From contig NZ_NRCJ01000002.1 in NCBI RefSeq assembly GCF_003129965.1, positions 124,001 through 188,000 on the forward strand: a stretch of 64,000 nucleotides of DNA, written 5' to 3'. Source of the stretch: Aggregatibacter kilianii. Lineage in GTDB: Bacteria > Pseudomonadota > Gammaproteobacteria > Enterobacterales > Pasteurellaceae. The translations under genes and the position numbers were made by a program. Shown in pieces: positions 39,055 through 49,838 of this stretch (position 1 is its first letter; every line of letters starts with the position of its first letter). The notes under the pieces were generated by a model, which did not search any database, was not told the DNA's origin, and worked only from the letters and a program-made list of their open reading frames with translations.

Positions 39055-39240
39055 ATATTGGCTCCCTCCGTTTACGGGGGGAGCTGCCGAAGGCTGAGGG
39101 GGGAATATTTGCCCCCTTCTGCCCTTTGGGCACGTTATTCGCAAGTTCGCACGGCTTACTTGCTCACCCCTTTGGGGTCGTTGGCAAAGCCAACGCTCAA
39201 AACGCTTTGCGTTTTGTCCCCCGCAAGCAGGGGAAGGAAA
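39055..39240. repeat. Modular GC-rich hairpin array between purE and purK
   Basis: About 186 bases with at least six palindromes: CTCCCTCCGT/GGGGGGAG, GCCCTTTGGGC, CCCCTTTGGGG, TTGGCAAAGCCAA, AAAACGCTTTGCGTTTT and CCCCCGCAAGCAGGGG. No gene is seen. It resembles dispersed intergenic repeats and shares the CGTTGGCNANGCCAACG module with 11089-11165. Confidence 0.7.
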
Positions 39241-39257
39241 GATTTACGAAAAAAATG

Positions 39258-39291
39258 ACCGCACTTTTATCTTCAACATGAAAAGTGCGGT
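39258..39291 (-). terminator. Inverted uptake-signal pair after purE
   Basis: ACCGCACTTTT and AAAAGTGCGGT (11-bp stem) lie 19 bases after the purE stop, so purE and purK may be partly uncoupled in transcription. Confidence 0.7.
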
Positions 39292-39309
39292 TAAAATTTT
39301 AGGTGTTTT

Positions 39310-39807
39310 TTACAGGCGCGGATCAGGATTCTCCAATACGCTTTGCGTTTGTGCCTGTCTAAACTGTTGCAGGCGTTGTGCCAATTCTGTGTTGTTCATC
39401 GCCAGAATTTGTGCTGCCAGCAAACCGGCATTCGCTGCGCCGGCAGGCCCGATAGCAAGGGTTCCCACCGGAATACCTTTCGGCATTTGCACGATGGAAT
39501 AGAGGCTGTCCACACCGCTTAAAATAGAACTTTTCACCGGCACGCCAAGTACCGGCACGATCGTTTTGGCGGCAATCATGCCCGGCAAATGCGCCGCGCC
39601 GCCGGCTCCGGCAATAATGACTTGGTAGCCGTTTTGCTGTGCGTTTTCGGCGAACTGAAACAACTTGTCCGGCGTGCGGTGGGCGGAGACGATTTCAACG
39701 TGATAAGGAACCTGTAATTGATCTAAAATTTGAGTGGCTTCCTGCATGGTTGCCCAATCACTTTTTGAGCCCATGACGATGGCGATTTTCGGGGAGGTTG
39801 AAGGCAT
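39310..39807 (-). CDS. purE: N5-carboxyaminoimidazole ribonucleotide mutase
   Basis: Converts N5-CAIR to CAIR. 165 residues, class [10 protein letters not shown] (about 13-21), [20 protein letters not shown] and VPVGTLAIG are all present. First gene of the purE-purK pair; a PurR operator lies upstream. Confidence 0.96.
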   Translation of the reverse strand: MPSTSPKIAIVMGSKSDWATMQEATQILDQLQVPYHVEIVSAHRTPDKLFQFAENAQQNGYQVIIAGAGGAAHLPGMIAAKTIVPVLGVPVKSSILSGVDSLYSIVQMPKGIPVGTLAIGPAGAANAGLLAAQILAMNNTELAQRLQQFRQAQTQSVLENPDPRL

Positions 39808-39867
39808 GATTTCCTCATTATCAAATAGAAAAACGAATAGAAAAAACGGCGCTAGGATAGCATAACG

Positions 39868-39881
39868 CGCAAACGTTTGCG
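39868..39881 (-). promoter_or_regulatory. PurR operator upstream of purE
   Basis: CGCAAACGTTTGCG is a perfect palindrome matching the 14-base core of the PurR site ACGCAAACGTTTGCGT, about 61 bases before purE. It predicts purine repression of purE (and purK). Confidence 0.85.
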
Positions 39882-39971
39882 ATAAATTTACGGAAGAAAA
39901 TCCATTTGCAACCGAGGGCTAAAAATCATATCCTTAACAGCAATTTTTAGCCCTTAGAATTAGGTCGTTTT

Positions 39972-42581
39972 ATGTACGCTAAAGCCAAATACAGAAAAGA
40001 TTACCAAACCCCCGATTTCACCGTCACCGATATTTACCTTGATTTCCAATTAGAGCCGGAAAAAACCTTAGTGGTTGCTACAAGTCAATATCAACGTCTC
40101 AACGAAAAGAGCACCACATTACGTTTAGACGGACACGATTTCCAATTTTCTTCCATTAAATTAAACGGCAAGCCGTTTTCCCAATATCAACAGGATCACG
40201 AAAGCTTAACCTTAGACTTGGCGCAAGTGGATGCAGACCAATTTGAATTGGAAATTACCACCATTTTAAATCCTGCGGCAAATACGTCATTACAAGGCTT
40301 GTATCAATCCGGCGAGGCTTTTTGCACCCAGTGTGAAGCGGAAGGTTTTCGTCAAATAACCTATATGTTAGACCGCCCGGATGTATTGGCGCGTTACACC
40401 ACCAAAATCACTGCCGACAAAGCTAAATACCCGTTTCTACTTTCCAACGGCAACCGTATTGCCGAAGGCGATTTTGATGACGGACGTCATTGGGTGGAAT
40501 GGAATGACCCGTTTCCGAAACCAAGCTATTTGTTTGCCTTAGTGGCAGGGGATTTTGATGTTCTGCAAGATAAATTCGTGACTAAAAGCGGACGTGAAGT
40601 GGCGTTGGAGTTGTATGTTAATCGAGGCAATTTAGACCGTGCAGACTGGGCGATGCAAAGTCTGAAGCGCGCTATGAAATGGGATGAAGAACGCTTCGAT
40701 TTGGAATACGATCTGGATATTTACATGATTGTCGCCGTTGACTTCTTCAACATGGGCGCCATGGAAAACAAAGGGCTGAACATTTTTAACGATAAATATG
40801 TGCTGGCGAATCCGCAAACGGCAACGGACGATGATTATCTGGCGATTGAAAGTGTGATCGCGCACGAATATTTCCACAACTGGACGGGCAATCGCGTGAC
40901 CTGCCGCGACTGGTTCCAGTTAAGTTTGAAAGAAGGGTTGACGGTATTCCGCGATCAGGAATTCTCTTCCGACACCGGTTCCCGCCCGGTGAATCGCATT
41001 AATAACGTAAAATTCCTGCGTACCGTGCAATTCGCCGAAGACGCCGGTCCGATGGCGCATCCGATTCGCCCGGAAAAAGTCATTGAAATGAATAACTTCT
41101 ATACGGTTACCGTGTATGAAAAAGGCGCGGAAGTGATTCGTATGTTGCATACCTTGTTGGGCGAAAAAGGCTTCCAAAAGGGCATGAAGTTATATATTTC
41201 GGAAAACGACGGCAAAGCGGCGACCTGCGAGGATTTTGTGTCTGCCATGGAGCGTGCCAATGATTTGGATTTAGCACAATTCCGCCGTTGGTATAGCCAA
41301 TCCGGTACGCCTGAGCTGACCATCAGCGATCGTTATGACGAAAAAAACCACGTATATCAATTACAAGTGTCTCAATTAACGCCGCCGACCGCTGATCAAA
41401 TGGAAAAAGTGAATTTACACATTCCGTTGAAAATCGCCTTATATGATGAAAACGGCGTTGCGCAAACCTTGTATGATTCCGAGGGCGTTGTGGGCAATGT
41501 GCTGAACATCACACAAAAAGATCAAACTTTTGAATTCCACAATATTTATACCAAACCGGTGCCGGCGCTGTTATGCGATTTCTCTGCCCCGGTGAAATTA
41601 GATTACGACTATAAAACTCAGCAGTTGATAACCTTGGTGAAATTCGCCGAAAACGGCTTTATTCGATGGGATGCGGCACAGATGTTACTGAATGCGGAAT
41701 TACGCCGTAACGTAACAAACTATCAGCAAGGCGTGGAATTGGATTTCTCTGCCGAAACCGTAGCCGTATTGCAGCAAATTCTGACCAATTATCAAAAAGA
41801 TGTCGAACTTACCAGCTTGATTTTAACTTTACCGAAAGCCACGGAATTCGCCGAGTTATTCAAAACCATTGACCCTGATGCGATCAGTGCGGTGCGTGAA
41901 TTTATGGCGCGCGCCATTGCGGAAAATCTGCAGGAATTGTTGTTTAAAACCTACAATCAAATTCGCTTGGACGAGTACAAAATCGAGCGCCAAGACATCG
42001 CCTTGCGCAAACTGCGCAATGTTTGCTTGAGCTATTTGGCTTATACCAATATCGGCAATAATTTGGTGAATAAACATTACACTTATTCCAATAACATGAC
42101 CGATACATTAGCGGCGTTAACTGCGGCGACACAAGCAAAACTGCCTTGTCGTGATAATCTGTTGTCCGATTTTGAACAAAAATGGCAACATGACGGCTTG
42201 GTGATGGATAAATGGTTTGCATTACAAGCTACCCGTCCGGAAGACAATGTGTTGCAAAATGTGATGCAGTTAATGGATCATCCGAGCTTTAATTTCAACA
42301 ATCCGAATCGCGTGCGTTCCCTAATCGGCGCCTTTGCGGGGCAAAACCTGAAAGCCTTCCACGCAATTGACGGTTCCGGCTATCGTTTCTTAACGGATAT
42401 TTTGATTAAACTGAATAAAACCAACCCGCAGGTGGCTTCCCGTTTAATTGAACCGTTAATTCGTTTCGCCCGTTATGACGCACAGCGCCAAACTTTGATG
42501 AAACGCGCGCTGGAGCGTATTAGCGAAACGGAAGATTTATCCCGCGATTTATACGAAAAAATCGAAAAAGCGTTACAGTAA
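39972..42581 (+). CDS. pepN: Aminopeptidase N (M1 family)
   Basis: Cytoplasmic zinc aminopeptidase, 869 residues. GAMEN motif (NMGAMENKGLNIF, about 257) and zinc motif HEYFHNW with the distal Glu in LKEGLTVF (about 294-325). C-terminal helical domain extends to the end. Divergent from purE; the promoter of both lies in a 164-base gap. Confidence 0.96.
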   Translation: MYAKAKYRKDYQTPDFTVTDIYLDFQLEPEKTLVVATSQYQRLNEKSTTLRLDGHDFQFSSIKLNGKPFSQYQQDHESLTLDLAQVDADQFELEITTILNPAANTSLQGLYQSGEAFCTQCEAEGFRQITYMLDRPDVLARYTTKITADKAKYPFLLSNGNRIAEGDFDDGRHWVEWNDPFPKPSYLFALVAGDFDVLQDKFVTKSGREVALELYVNRGNLDRADWAMQSLKRAMKWDEERFDLEYDLDIYMIVAVDFFNMGAMENKGLNIFNDKYVLANPQTATDDDYLAIESVIAHEYFHNWTGNRVTCRDWFQLSLKEGLTVFRDQEFSSDTGSRPVNRINNVKFLRTVQFAEDAGPMAHPIRPEKVIEMNNFYTVTVYEKGAEVIRMLHTLLGEKGFQKGMKLYISENDGKAATCEDFVSAMERANDLDLAQFRRWYSQSGTPELTISDRYDEKNHVYQLQVSQLTPPTADQMEKVNLHIPLKIALYDENGVAQTLYDSEGVVGNVLNITQKDQTFEFHNIYTKPVPALLCDFSAPVKLDYDYKTQQLITLVKFAENGFIRWDAAQMLLNAELRRNVTNYQQGVELDFSAETVAVLQQILTNYQKDVELTSLILTLPKATEFAELFKTIDPDAISAVREFMARAIAENLQELLFKTYNQIRLDEYKIERQDIALRKLRNVCLSYLAYTNIGNNLVNKHYTYSNNMTDTLAALTAATQAKLPCRDNLLSDFEQKWQHDGLVMDKWFALQATRPEDNVLQNVMQLMDHPSFNFNNPNRVRSLIGAFAGQNLKAFHAIDGSGYRFLTDILIKLNKTNPQVASRLIEPLIRFARYDAQRQTLMKRALERISETEDLSRDLYEKIEKALQ

Positions 42582-42585
42582 CACC

Positions 42586-42617
42586 AAAAAGTGCGGTTAA
42601 TTTTGACCGCACTTTTT
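42586..42617 (+). terminator. Inverted uptake-signal pair after pepN
   Basis: AAAAAGTGCGGT and ACCGCACTTTTT flank an 8-base TAATTTTG loop. A clear stem with T-run; it separates pepN from pyrD. Confidence 0.85.
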
Positions 42618-42653
42618 CATTCGACAGTTAACTATCCGGAGAGATAAACGAGT

Positions 42654-43673
42654 ATGTATTCTTTGATTCGCAAAGGGATTTTCGCCCTTGATGCCGAAAA
42701 CGCCCATAACTTAGCCATAAAAGCCCTCGGTTTGGCGGCATATCCGCCGTTTCATTTCCTGTTAAAACAGCTTTTAAATTGCCCGCAAGGTACACCAAAA
42801 ACCGTCATGGGCATTAAATTTAAAAACCCTATCGGTTTGGCGGCGGGGGCGGATAAAAACGGTGAAGCTATCGACGGTTTCGGCGCCATGGGCTTTGGCT
42901 TTATTGAAGTGGGAACGGTGACCCCTTTGGCGCAAGAAGGGAATGCCAAACCGCGCCAATTTCGCTTAATTGAGGCGGAAGGCATTATCAATCGTAACGG
43001 TTTCAATAATTATGGTATCGATCACCTGATTGAAAACGTCAAAAAAGCCAACTATGACGGCGTGCTTGGCATTAATATCGGAAAAAATAAACTGACGCCG
43101 TTAGAGCAGGGCAAAGACGATTATTTGATTTGTTTGAATAAAGCCTATAACTACGCTGGCTACATCACCGTCAATATTTCTTCGCCGAACACGCCTGATC
43201 TGCGCCAATTACAATACGGTGATTACTTTGATGATTTGCTGCAAAGTATCAAAACCCGCCAAAAAGAACTGGCAACGCAATACAACAAATATGTTCCCAT
43301 TGCAGTGAAAATTGCACCGGATTTAACGGAGGCGGAACTGATTCAAATTGCCGATACCTTATTACGGCATAAAATGGACGGTGTGATTGCCACCAATACG
43401 ACCATTTCGCGCGACAACGTCACAAACTTAAAGAATGCCGAACAGCAGGGCGGATTAAGCGGAAAACCATTACAACACAAAAGCACGGCAATTATCGGTC
43501 GCTTGTACCAAGAGCTAAAAGGACAAATCCCGATTATCGGCAGCGGCGGCATTGACGGCGTACAAAATGCCCAAGAAAAAATCCAAGCGGGCGCTGAACT
43601 GTTACAGGTGTATTCAGGCTTGATTTACCACGGACCAAAACTTGTGAAAGACTTGGTTCAGGCGATTAAGTAA
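42654..43673 (+). CDS. pyrD: Dihydroorotate dehydrogenase (quinone), class 2
   Basis: Membrane-associated FMN enzyme of pyrimidine synthesis, 339 residues. An N-terminal helical segment for quinone access is followed by [15 protein letters not shown], the catalytic Ser in [14 protein letters not shown] (about 175), [10 protein letters not shown] and IGSGGIDGV. First of three tightly spaced plus-strand genes. Confidence 0.96.
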   Translation: MYSLIRKGIFALDAENAHNLAIKALGLAAYPPFHFLLKQLLNCPQGTPKTVMGIKFKNPIGLAAGADKNGEAIDGFGAMGFGFIEVGTVTPLAQEGNAKPRQFRLIEAEGIINRNGFNNYGIDHLIENVKKANYDGVLGINIGKNKLTPLEQGKDDYLICLNKAYNYAGYITVNISSPNTPDLRQLQYGDYFDDLLQSIKTRQKELATQYNKYVPIAVKIAPDLTEAELIQIADTLLRHKMDGVIATNTTISRDNVTNLKNAEQQGGLSGKPLQHKSTAIIGRLYQELKGQIPIIGSGGIDGVQNAQEKIQAGAELLQVYSGLIYHGPKLVKDLVQAIK

Positions 43674-43685
43674 CGGAGAAATAAT

Positions 43686-44306
43686 ATGAAAACATTATTT
43701 TTAGCCTCTTATTTTGCGGGCGTAGAAAATCTTTTTACACAATTTCTACAACAACATTCCCTATCGCAAAAGGTGTTGTTTATCCCCACTGCCGGTAATA
43801 TGGAAAGCTACGTTGAATACATCAATGAGGCAAAAAATATTTTTCAGACATTAGGTTTTGAAGTCGATGTTTTGGATATTGCCCAAGAAACGGAAGAAGT
43901 GATTAAAGAGAAACTAAATCATACGCCGTACCTTTACATTTCCGGCGGCAATACCTTTTATTTATTGCAAGAATTAAAAAGAAAGCATTTATTATCCGCT
44001 ATAAAAAGCCGAATTAATGAGGGCATGATTTATCTCGGTGAATCTGCCGGCGCCATTATTACTGCCCTAGATATTGAATATAATCAAATTATGGATGATA
44101 AAAATGTGGCTACCGATTTGAGCGATTATACGGCATTAAATTTAGTTGATTTTGCCGTTGTTCCGCATTATGGCGAATTTCCTTTTGAAGAAAGCGCAAA
44201 GGAAACCGTTCAGACTTATCAATCCAAATTGAATTTATTGCCTTTAACCAATAGCCAAGCCGTAATTGTTGATGAGGATAATTACGTCATTCAAAATAAT
44301 TCATAG
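43686..44306 (+). CDS. Peptidase S51 family protein (dipeptidase E-like)
   Basis: 206 residues. The nucleophilic Ser is in YLGESAGAII (about 121) and the glycine loop in ISGGNTFYLLQEL (about 82-94); FAVVPHYGEFP contains the catalytic His region. Related to PepE, but shorter and closer to the uncharacterised Type 1 glutamine amidotransferase-like group, so substrate is unclear. 12 bases after pyrD. Confidence 0.8.
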   Translation: MKTLFLASYFAGVENLFTQFLQQHSLSQKVLFIPTAGNMESYVEYINEAKNIFQTLGFEVDVLDIAQETEEVIKEKLNHTPYLYISGGNTFYLLQELKRKHLLSAIKSRINEGMIYLGESAGAIITALDIEYNQIMDDKNVATDLSDYTALNLVDFAVVPHYGEFPFEESAKETVQTYQSKLNLLPLTNSQAVIVDEDNYVIQNNS

Positions 44307-44314
44307 GAAAGCCG

Positions 44315-45151
44315 ATGACCAAATACGATTTACATTGCCACAGCACCGCTTCCGATGGCGTATTGTCGCCGACAGAAGTGGTATTGCGTGCCCATGAAAA
44401 AGGCGTGAACGTGTTGGCGCTGACCGATCATGATACCGTTGCCGGTATGGCGGAGGCGCGACAACAGGCGGAAAAATTAGGTATTCGGCTGATTAACGGT
44501 GTAGAAATTTCAACTTTGTGGGAAAATCGCTCCATTCATATTGTCGGCTTGGGATTTGATATTTCACATGAAAAAATGACCGCACTTTTAATTGAACAAG
44601 CCCGCTTACGTGATATTCGAGCGCAGGAGATCGGTGCAAAACTGGAAAAAATCGGCGTGGAAAATGCTTACGCGGAAGCTAAAAAATTAGCCGGAGAAGG
44701 CGAAGTGACCCGCGCCCATTATGCCCGTCATTTGGTGCAAATCGGTAAGGTTTCCAATGACGGACAAGCCTTTAAGCGTTATTTGGGGCAGGGCAAATCC
44801 GCTTATGTGAAGCCGCAATGGGCGGATATTCCGACCACCATCGACATTATTCACCAAGCGGGCGGCGTGGCGGTGTTGGCGCACCCGTTGCGTTATACCA
44901 TGACGATGAAATGGGTACGTAAACTGGCGGAAAATTTCAAAGGATGGGGCGGTGATGCGATGGAAATTTCCGGTTGCGGACAAAGCCGCGATCAGTATCA
45001 GCTATTGGTGAAACTGGCGGAAGAACACCAACTTGCAGCTTCCATGGGATCGGATTTTCACTTTCCTTGCGCCTGGGTGGAATTGGGCAGATTAGCCCCG
45101 TTACCTGAACATATTCCTTTTGTTCTGAATATAAAAAATGACCTTGCTTAA
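44315..45151 (+). CDS. rnm: PHP-domain 5'-3' exonuclease (RNase AM / YciV)
   Basis: 278 residues of the PHP family. Metal-site motifs: DLHCHSTASDG (residues about 5-15), LTDHDTVAGM (about 37), GVEIST (about 67), AHPLRYTM (about 190) and SDFHFP near the end. E. coli YciV trims 5' ends of rRNA and RNAs. 8 bases after the S51 gene. A USS codes for part of MTALLIEQ. Confidence 0.88.
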   Translation: MTKYDLHCHSTASDGVLSPTEVVLRAHEKGVNVLALTDHDTVAGMAEARQQAEKLGIRLINGVEISTLWENRSIHIVGLGFDISHEKMTALLIEQARLRDIRAQEIGAKLEKIGVENAYAEAKKLAGEGEVTRAHYARHLVQIGKVSNDGQAFKRYLGQGKSAYVKPQWADIPTTIDIIHQAGGVAVLAHPLRYTMTMKWVRKLAENFKGWGGDAMEISGCGQSRDQYQLLVKLAEEHQLAASMGSDFHFPCAWVELGRLAPLPEHIPFVLNIKNDLA

Positions 45152-45195
45152 AATAAACAAGGTCATAAAAAACACCTAAAAAAACAACCGCACTT

Positions 45196-46092
45196 TTACG
45201 GCTTCGCCTTACACAAATCCAGCTGGCTGATGAAATCGATGAAGGCTTTGACTTTCGCTGCCAGATGGCGACGGTGCGGATAGACAATATGTAAATCCAA
45301 ATCTTGTTGGCGATAATCCGCCAGAATTTCCACTAATTTACCTGAAGCCAGTTCTTCCTCAATAAAAAAGCGTGGTGAATTAATAATGCCAAGCCCGGCA
45401 ACACATAAAGAGGTAAGCGTTAAGCCGTTGTTACACACCAGCTTTGAGCGCATTTTGATGCGCTGAATTTTATTGTATTTACTGAATTCCCAATAAATTT
45501 GATTACCGGTGGCTTTATATAAAAGGCAGTCGTGGTGTTCCAATTCTTCCGGCGTTTGCGGGATGCCGTGTGTTGCCAGATAGTCGGGAGACGCCACAAA
45601 GTGCATGGAGGAGGTAGCAATCTTTTTCGCCACCAATGAGCTGTCCTGTAAATAACCGATCCGCAAGGCTAAATCAAATCCCTCGCTCACCAAATCAATG
45701 ACCCGATCATTAAATTCAATTTCCATGTGCAAATTCGGGTGCGCCTTAATAAATTGGGCAAGATTCGGGGTGATGAATCGCAAGCCGAAATCCCGTGGTA
45801 CGGAAACGGTTAAATTGCCTTGCAGGGAGGTAGAGAGGTTGCTGATGCTGGATTCGGCATCTTCCAGTTCCAACAAAATAGGCTGGCAACGTTGATAATA
45901 GATACTACCGGCCTCCGTCGGCACGATTTTGCGGGTGGTACGTTGTAACAAACGGGTTTTTAGTTGTTCTTCCAGTTGAGAAACCAGTTTGCTCGCCATG
46001 GCGACAGAAATATTTTGTAATGCCGCCGCTTGGGTGAAACTTTGTGTTTCAACGACTTTGCAAAAAATTGAAATTGCATTGAGTTTGTCCAT
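45196..46092 (-). CDS. LysR-family transcriptional regulator
   Basis: 298 residues. The N-terminal winged helix-turn-helix (KVVETQSFTQAAALQNISVA, about 12-31) precedes a substrate-binding domain. The class is the small-molecule CrgA/AaeR-like subgroup. Divergent from topA across 98 bases; target unknown. Confidence 0.88.
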   Translation of the reverse strand: MDKLNAISIFCKVVETQSFTQAAALQNISVAMASKLVSQLEEQLKTRLLQRTTRKIVPTEAGSIYYQRCQPILLELEDAESSISNLSTSLQGNLTVSVPRDFGLRFITPNLAQFIKAHPNLHMEIEFNDRVIDLVSEGFDLALRIGYLQDSSLVAKKIATSSMHFVASPDYLATHGIPQTPEELEHHDCLLYKATGNQIYWEFSKYNKIQRIKMRSKLVCNNGLTLTSLCVAGLGIINSPRFFIEEELASGKLVEILADYRQQDLDLHIVYPHRRHLAAKVKAFIDFISQLDLCKAKP

Positions 46093-46190
46093 TTATTGCG
46101 CCTTTTGGAAAAAAGTAGTTGACCTGCTTGAAGATAGTTAGCAATATAGCGGGCAATTTTACACAAATTAATCGGAATTAGGTAATAATA

Positions 46191-48797
46191 ATGAGTAAAT
46201 CCTTGGTTATTGTGGAGTCGCCGGCGAAGGCGAAAACCATTAATAAATATTTAGGAAACAATTATGTAGTGAAATCCAGTGTGGGGCATATTCGCGATTT
46301 GCCGACCGTGGGTTCCGCTACCGGAGAAAAAGCCAAAGCCATTTCCACCAAAGGACTCAGTGCGGAAGAAAAACAGGCTGTAAAACAAAAGAAAGAACAG
46401 GATGCACTGGTCAAACGCATGGGCATTGATCCTTATCACAGTTGGAAAGCCAACTATCAAATTTTACCCGGCAAAGAAAAAGTGGTTGCCGAACTGAAGT
46501 CCCTCGCCAAAAAAGCTGATCATATTTATCTCGCAACCGATTTGGATAGAGAAGGGGAAGCCATCGCTTGGCACTTACGTGAAGTGATTGGCGGCGATGA
46601 CGATCGTTATAGCCGTGTGGTGTTCAACGAAATCACTAAAAACGCCATTAAGCAAGCCTTTGAGCATCCGGAACATTTGAACATGGATCGCGTTAATGCA
46701 CAGCAAACCCGTCGCTTTTTAGACCGTGTCGTGGGCTTTATGGTGTCGCCGTTACTTTGGAAAAAAGTGGCGCGCGGTTTGTCTGCCGGTCGTGTGCAAT
46801 CGGTGGCGGTCAAGCTTATTGTTGAACGGGAGCGTGAAATTAAGGCATTTGTGCCACAGGAGTACTGGGAAGTTGCGGTTTTAACCAACACACCGAAAGG
46901 CAATGAAATTCGCTTGGATGTCACGCAATTTAAAGGCAAAAAATTCGAACCGAAGAATGCCGAACAAGCGCAAAGTGTGGTGGATTTTTTAAGTAAATCC
47001 GACTATGTAATTTCCGATTTGGAAACCAAGCCGACCAGTTCCAGACCAAGAGCGCCGTTTATTACTTCAACCTTACAACAAACCGCCAGCACCCGCTTGG
47101 GCTTTGGTGTAAAAAAAACAATGATGTTGGCGCAACGTTTGTATGAGGCAGGCTACATCACCTATATGCGTACCGACTCCACTAATTTGAGCCAAGACGC
47201 GTTAAACATGGTGCGCGGTTATATCGAAAAACATTACGGACAAACTTATTTACCGGCAAAACCCAATTTCTATTCCAGCAAAGACAATGCACAGGAAGCT
47301 CACGAAGCCATTCGACCATCCGATATTAACGTCGGTTTGGATGACTTAACGGGAATGGAAAAAGATGCTGTGCGTTTATACGATTTAATTTGGCGTCAGT
47401 TCGTCGCTTGCCAAATGCCTGCGGCACAATATGACAGCACCACATTAACCGTAGCAGCAGGGGACTACACTTTAACGGCGAAAGGACGCATTTTACGCTT
47501 TGACGGTTGGACGAAAGTGTTGCCGCAACAAAGTAAATCTTCCGAAGATCAGGCATTACCGGCTGTTGCCGTTAATGACAAACTGAATTTACAGGACGTT
47601 CAGCCACAACAATATTTCACCAAACCGCCGGCACGTTTTTCTGAAGCGGCGCTAGTTAAAGAGTTGGAAAAACGCGGTATCGGTCGTCCTTCCACTTATG
47701 CAGCGATCATTTCCACCATTCAGGAACGCGGTTATGTACGCACGGAAAACCGCCGTTTTTATGCGGAAAAAATGGGCGAAATCGTCACCGATCGCTTGAA
47801 TCAGTCTTTCGCTGATTTAATGAACTATGATTTCACCGCCAACATGGAAGATGTGCTGGACCAAATTGCTTCCGGCGAGAAAAACTGGAAAACCGAATTA
47901 AATCAGTTTTTCAAAGATTTCTCTACGCAACTGACAAAAGCGGAATTAGACGAATTGGAAGGCGGTATGCGCCCGAATAATTTGGTCGAGACGAATATCA
48001 GTTGCCCGACTTGTAGTCGCAATATGGCAATCAGAACCGCCAGCACGGGCGTGTTCTTAGGTTGTACCGGATACTCCTTGCCGCCGAAAGAGCGTTGCAA
48101 AACCACCATTAATTTGATTCCGGAAGCAGAATTGTTAAACGTATTAGACGATGCTTCGGAAACCAAAGCACTGATGGAGCGTAAACGCTGCCCGAAATGC
48201 GGTACGGCGATGGACAGCTACATTATCGATCCGCATCGTAAACTGCATATTTGCGGCAATAACCCGAATTGTGACGGTTATTTGGTCGAGGAAGGCAAGT
48301 TTAAGATTAAAGGCTATGACGGTCCGATTGTGGAATGTGATAAATGCGGCGGCGAGATGCACCTCAAACTGGGGCGTTTTGGCAAATACATGGCGTGCAC
48401 GCAGTGCGATAATACGCGTAAAATTCTGAAAAACGGTGAAGTCGCGCCGCCGAAAGAAGAACCGATTCATTTCCCTGAATTGAAATGCGAAAAATCCGAT
48501 GCCTATTTTGTGTTACGGGATGGCGCCGGCGGTGTGTTTATGTCAGCCCATAACTTCCCGAAATCCCGCGAAACCCGTGCGCCTAAAGTGGCGGAGTTAG
48601 CGTTATATCGTGATCGTTTACCGGAAAAGTTAAGCTATTTGGCGGATGCGCCGCAAACTGATCCGGAAGGCAACGAAGCGATTATTCGTTTTAGCCGTAA
48701 GGAAAAACGTCAATATGTGACTTCTGAAAAGAATGGCAAAGCGACGAAATGGATTGTAGATTTTATTGATGGAAAATGGGTAGAGCGGAAGAAATAA
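46191..48797 (+). CDS. topA: DNA topoisomerase I
   Basis: Relaxes negative supercoils. 868 residues: TOPRIM domain ([34 protein letters not shown]), active-site Tyr in [12 protein letters not shown] (about 320), then three C4 zinc modules starting at about 604 (CPTCSRNM...), 666 (CPKCGTAM...) and 719 (CDKCGGEM...CTQC). Like E. coli TopA in length and order. Confidence 0.97.
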   Translation: MSKSLVIVESPAKAKTINKYLGNNYVVKSSVGHIRDLPTVGSATGEKAKAISTKGLSAEEKQAVKQKKEQDALVKRMGIDPYHSWKANYQILPGKEKVVAELKSLAKKADHIYLATDLDREGEAIAWHLREVIGGDDDRYSRVVFNEITKNAIKQAFEHPEHLNMDRVNAQQTRRFLDRVVGFMVSPLLWKKVARGLSAGRVQSVAVKLIVEREREIKAFVPQEYWEVAVLTNTPKGNEIRLDVTQFKGKKFEPKNAEQAQSVVDFLSKSDYVISDLETKPTSSRPRAPFITSTLQQTASTRLGFGVKKTMMLAQRLYEAGYITYMRTDSTNLSQDALNMVRGYIEKHYGQTYLPAKPNFYSSKDNAQEAHEAIRPSDINVGLDDLTGMEKDAVRLYDLIWRQFVACQMPAAQYDSTTLTVAAGDYTLTAKGRILRFDGWTKVLPQQSKSSEDQALPAVAVNDKLNLQDVQPQQYFTKPPARFSEAALVKELEKRGIGRPSTYAAIISTIQERGYVRTENRRFYAEKMGEIVTDRLNQSFADLMNYDFTANMEDVLDQIASGEKNWKTELNQFFKDFSTQLTKAELDELEGGMRPNNLVETNISCPTCSRNMAIRTASTGVFLGCTGYSLPPKERCKTTINLIPEAELLNVLDDASETKALMERKRCPKCGTAMDSYIIDPHRKLHICGNNPNCDGYLVEEGKFKIKGYDGPIVECDKCGGEMHLKLGRFGKYMACTQCDNTRKILKNGEVAPPKEEPIHFPELKCEKSDAYFVLRDGAGGVFMSAHNFPKSRETRAPKVAELALYRDRLPEKLSYLADAPQTDPEGNEAIIRFSRKEKRQYVTSEKNGKATKWIVDFIDGKWVERKK

Positions 48798-48822
48798 CTT
48801 AAATTCCCTTTCATCTTTTGTG

Positions 48823-48869
48823 AAAAAAGTGCGGTCGAAAAAATACTTAAATTTTTGACCGCACTTTTT
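48823..48869. terminator. Inverted uptake-signal pair between topA and the DUF4198 gene
   Basis: AAAAAGTGCGGTC and GACCGCACTTTTT form a 13-bp stem around a 20-base loop, serving the convergent genes on both sides. Confidence 0.8.
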
Positions 48870-48884
48870 ATTCATAAAGCTATG

Positions 48885-49718
48885 TTAGTGGTGGTGATGG
48901 TGCTCGCGAGGTTTATATTCGGCACGTTTTTCACCGACCGGTAGCACGATAGTGGCGTAATTTGCCGAATGCTGACACACCTTAGGGTCATTAAACGGTG
49001 TTTTATGTACCACTTTTACCTTCCATAATCCTTCAACCAATGGCAGGAAATTCACCTTGCCGTTTTTATCGGTTTTGTTGGAAAAACCTTGCACTTCACG
49101 GTGATCGTCCGTTGATTCAGGGTCTTTCGCCACAACGGTATCTGCCGTTGCAATAACGGTTTCACCGGCAAGCGGTTTACCACGGTAGAAAATTTGCAGC
49201 GGGAAAAGCTCGCCTTCTTTTAATTCAGATAGCGGTTTTAATGGCACAATTTCCAATTCCTGACCTAATTTTTCTTTATAGAGCGTTGGATCAACTTTAT
49301 TTCCCACCGTAACCAAACTTTTGCTAAACATTTGGGTTTGTTCGCAATAAACGGCATCTTTCATTTGTTGCATATTTTCCTGCTTCCAGCCTTTTGCATT
49401 TTTTGACCAGAATGTCGGGCGATATGTCGCTGTAATCCAATAAGAACCTTCCTCTAACGGTTTTTCTGCGGTGTATTGATAATTTTCCCCTTGCTGTTTT
49501 AATGCGGTCGAATTGCCGTTTTTATCGTTTAATTCAAGGGGAGGGAAGATGTGCAGACGGTCATCGGCAATTTTCTCCGCATAAGGGAAATCTCCGTATG
49601 CCAGATCGGCTTTTAACACGTCTTGAGCGCCAATATGTGATGGTGCAGATACCCAAACTTCATGAGCTTGCGCTAAACCTGCCAGTCCTAATAATGTGAT
49701 CAATAATGATTTTTTCAT
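48885..49718 (-). CDS. Exported DUF4198 protein with a natural five-histidine tail
   Basis: 277 residues with a signal peptide (MKKSLLITLLGLAGLAQA, cleaved before HEVW). The mature end starts with His and the last residues are PREHHHHH, both likely metal ligands. The body matches the DUF4198 family of periplasmic proteins, which includes the NikK-like proteins seen beside nickel importers. Internal His and Cys are few (YCEQTQ, KVCQHSANY). Alone here, not beside nikLMQO. Nickel or cobalt handling is plausible given hydrogenase genes, but unproven. Confidence 0.82.
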   Translation of the reverse strand: MKKSLLITLLGLAGLAQAHEVWVSAPSHIGAQDVLKADLAYGDFPYAEKIADDRLHIFPPLELNDKNGNSTALKQQGENYQYTAEKPLEEGSYWITATYRPTFWSKNAKGWKQENMQQMKDAVYCEQTQMFSKSLVTVGNKVDPTLYKEKLGQELEIVPLKPLSELKEGELFPLQIFYRGKPLAGETVIATADTVVAKDPESTDDHREVQGFSNKTDKNGKVNFLPLVEGLWKVKVVHKTPFNDPKVCQHSANYATIVLPVGEKRAEYKPREHHHHH

Positions 49719-49838
49719 TGTTTTTCCTTTGTTGGTTGAATAAGTTAAATGAATAGAAAGTAATTTTGCAGAGAAAAAAAAGTAAAGCAAAAAAAGGGCG
49801 TAGTCAATATAAAAATACGTACTACGCCAAAATTTTCA

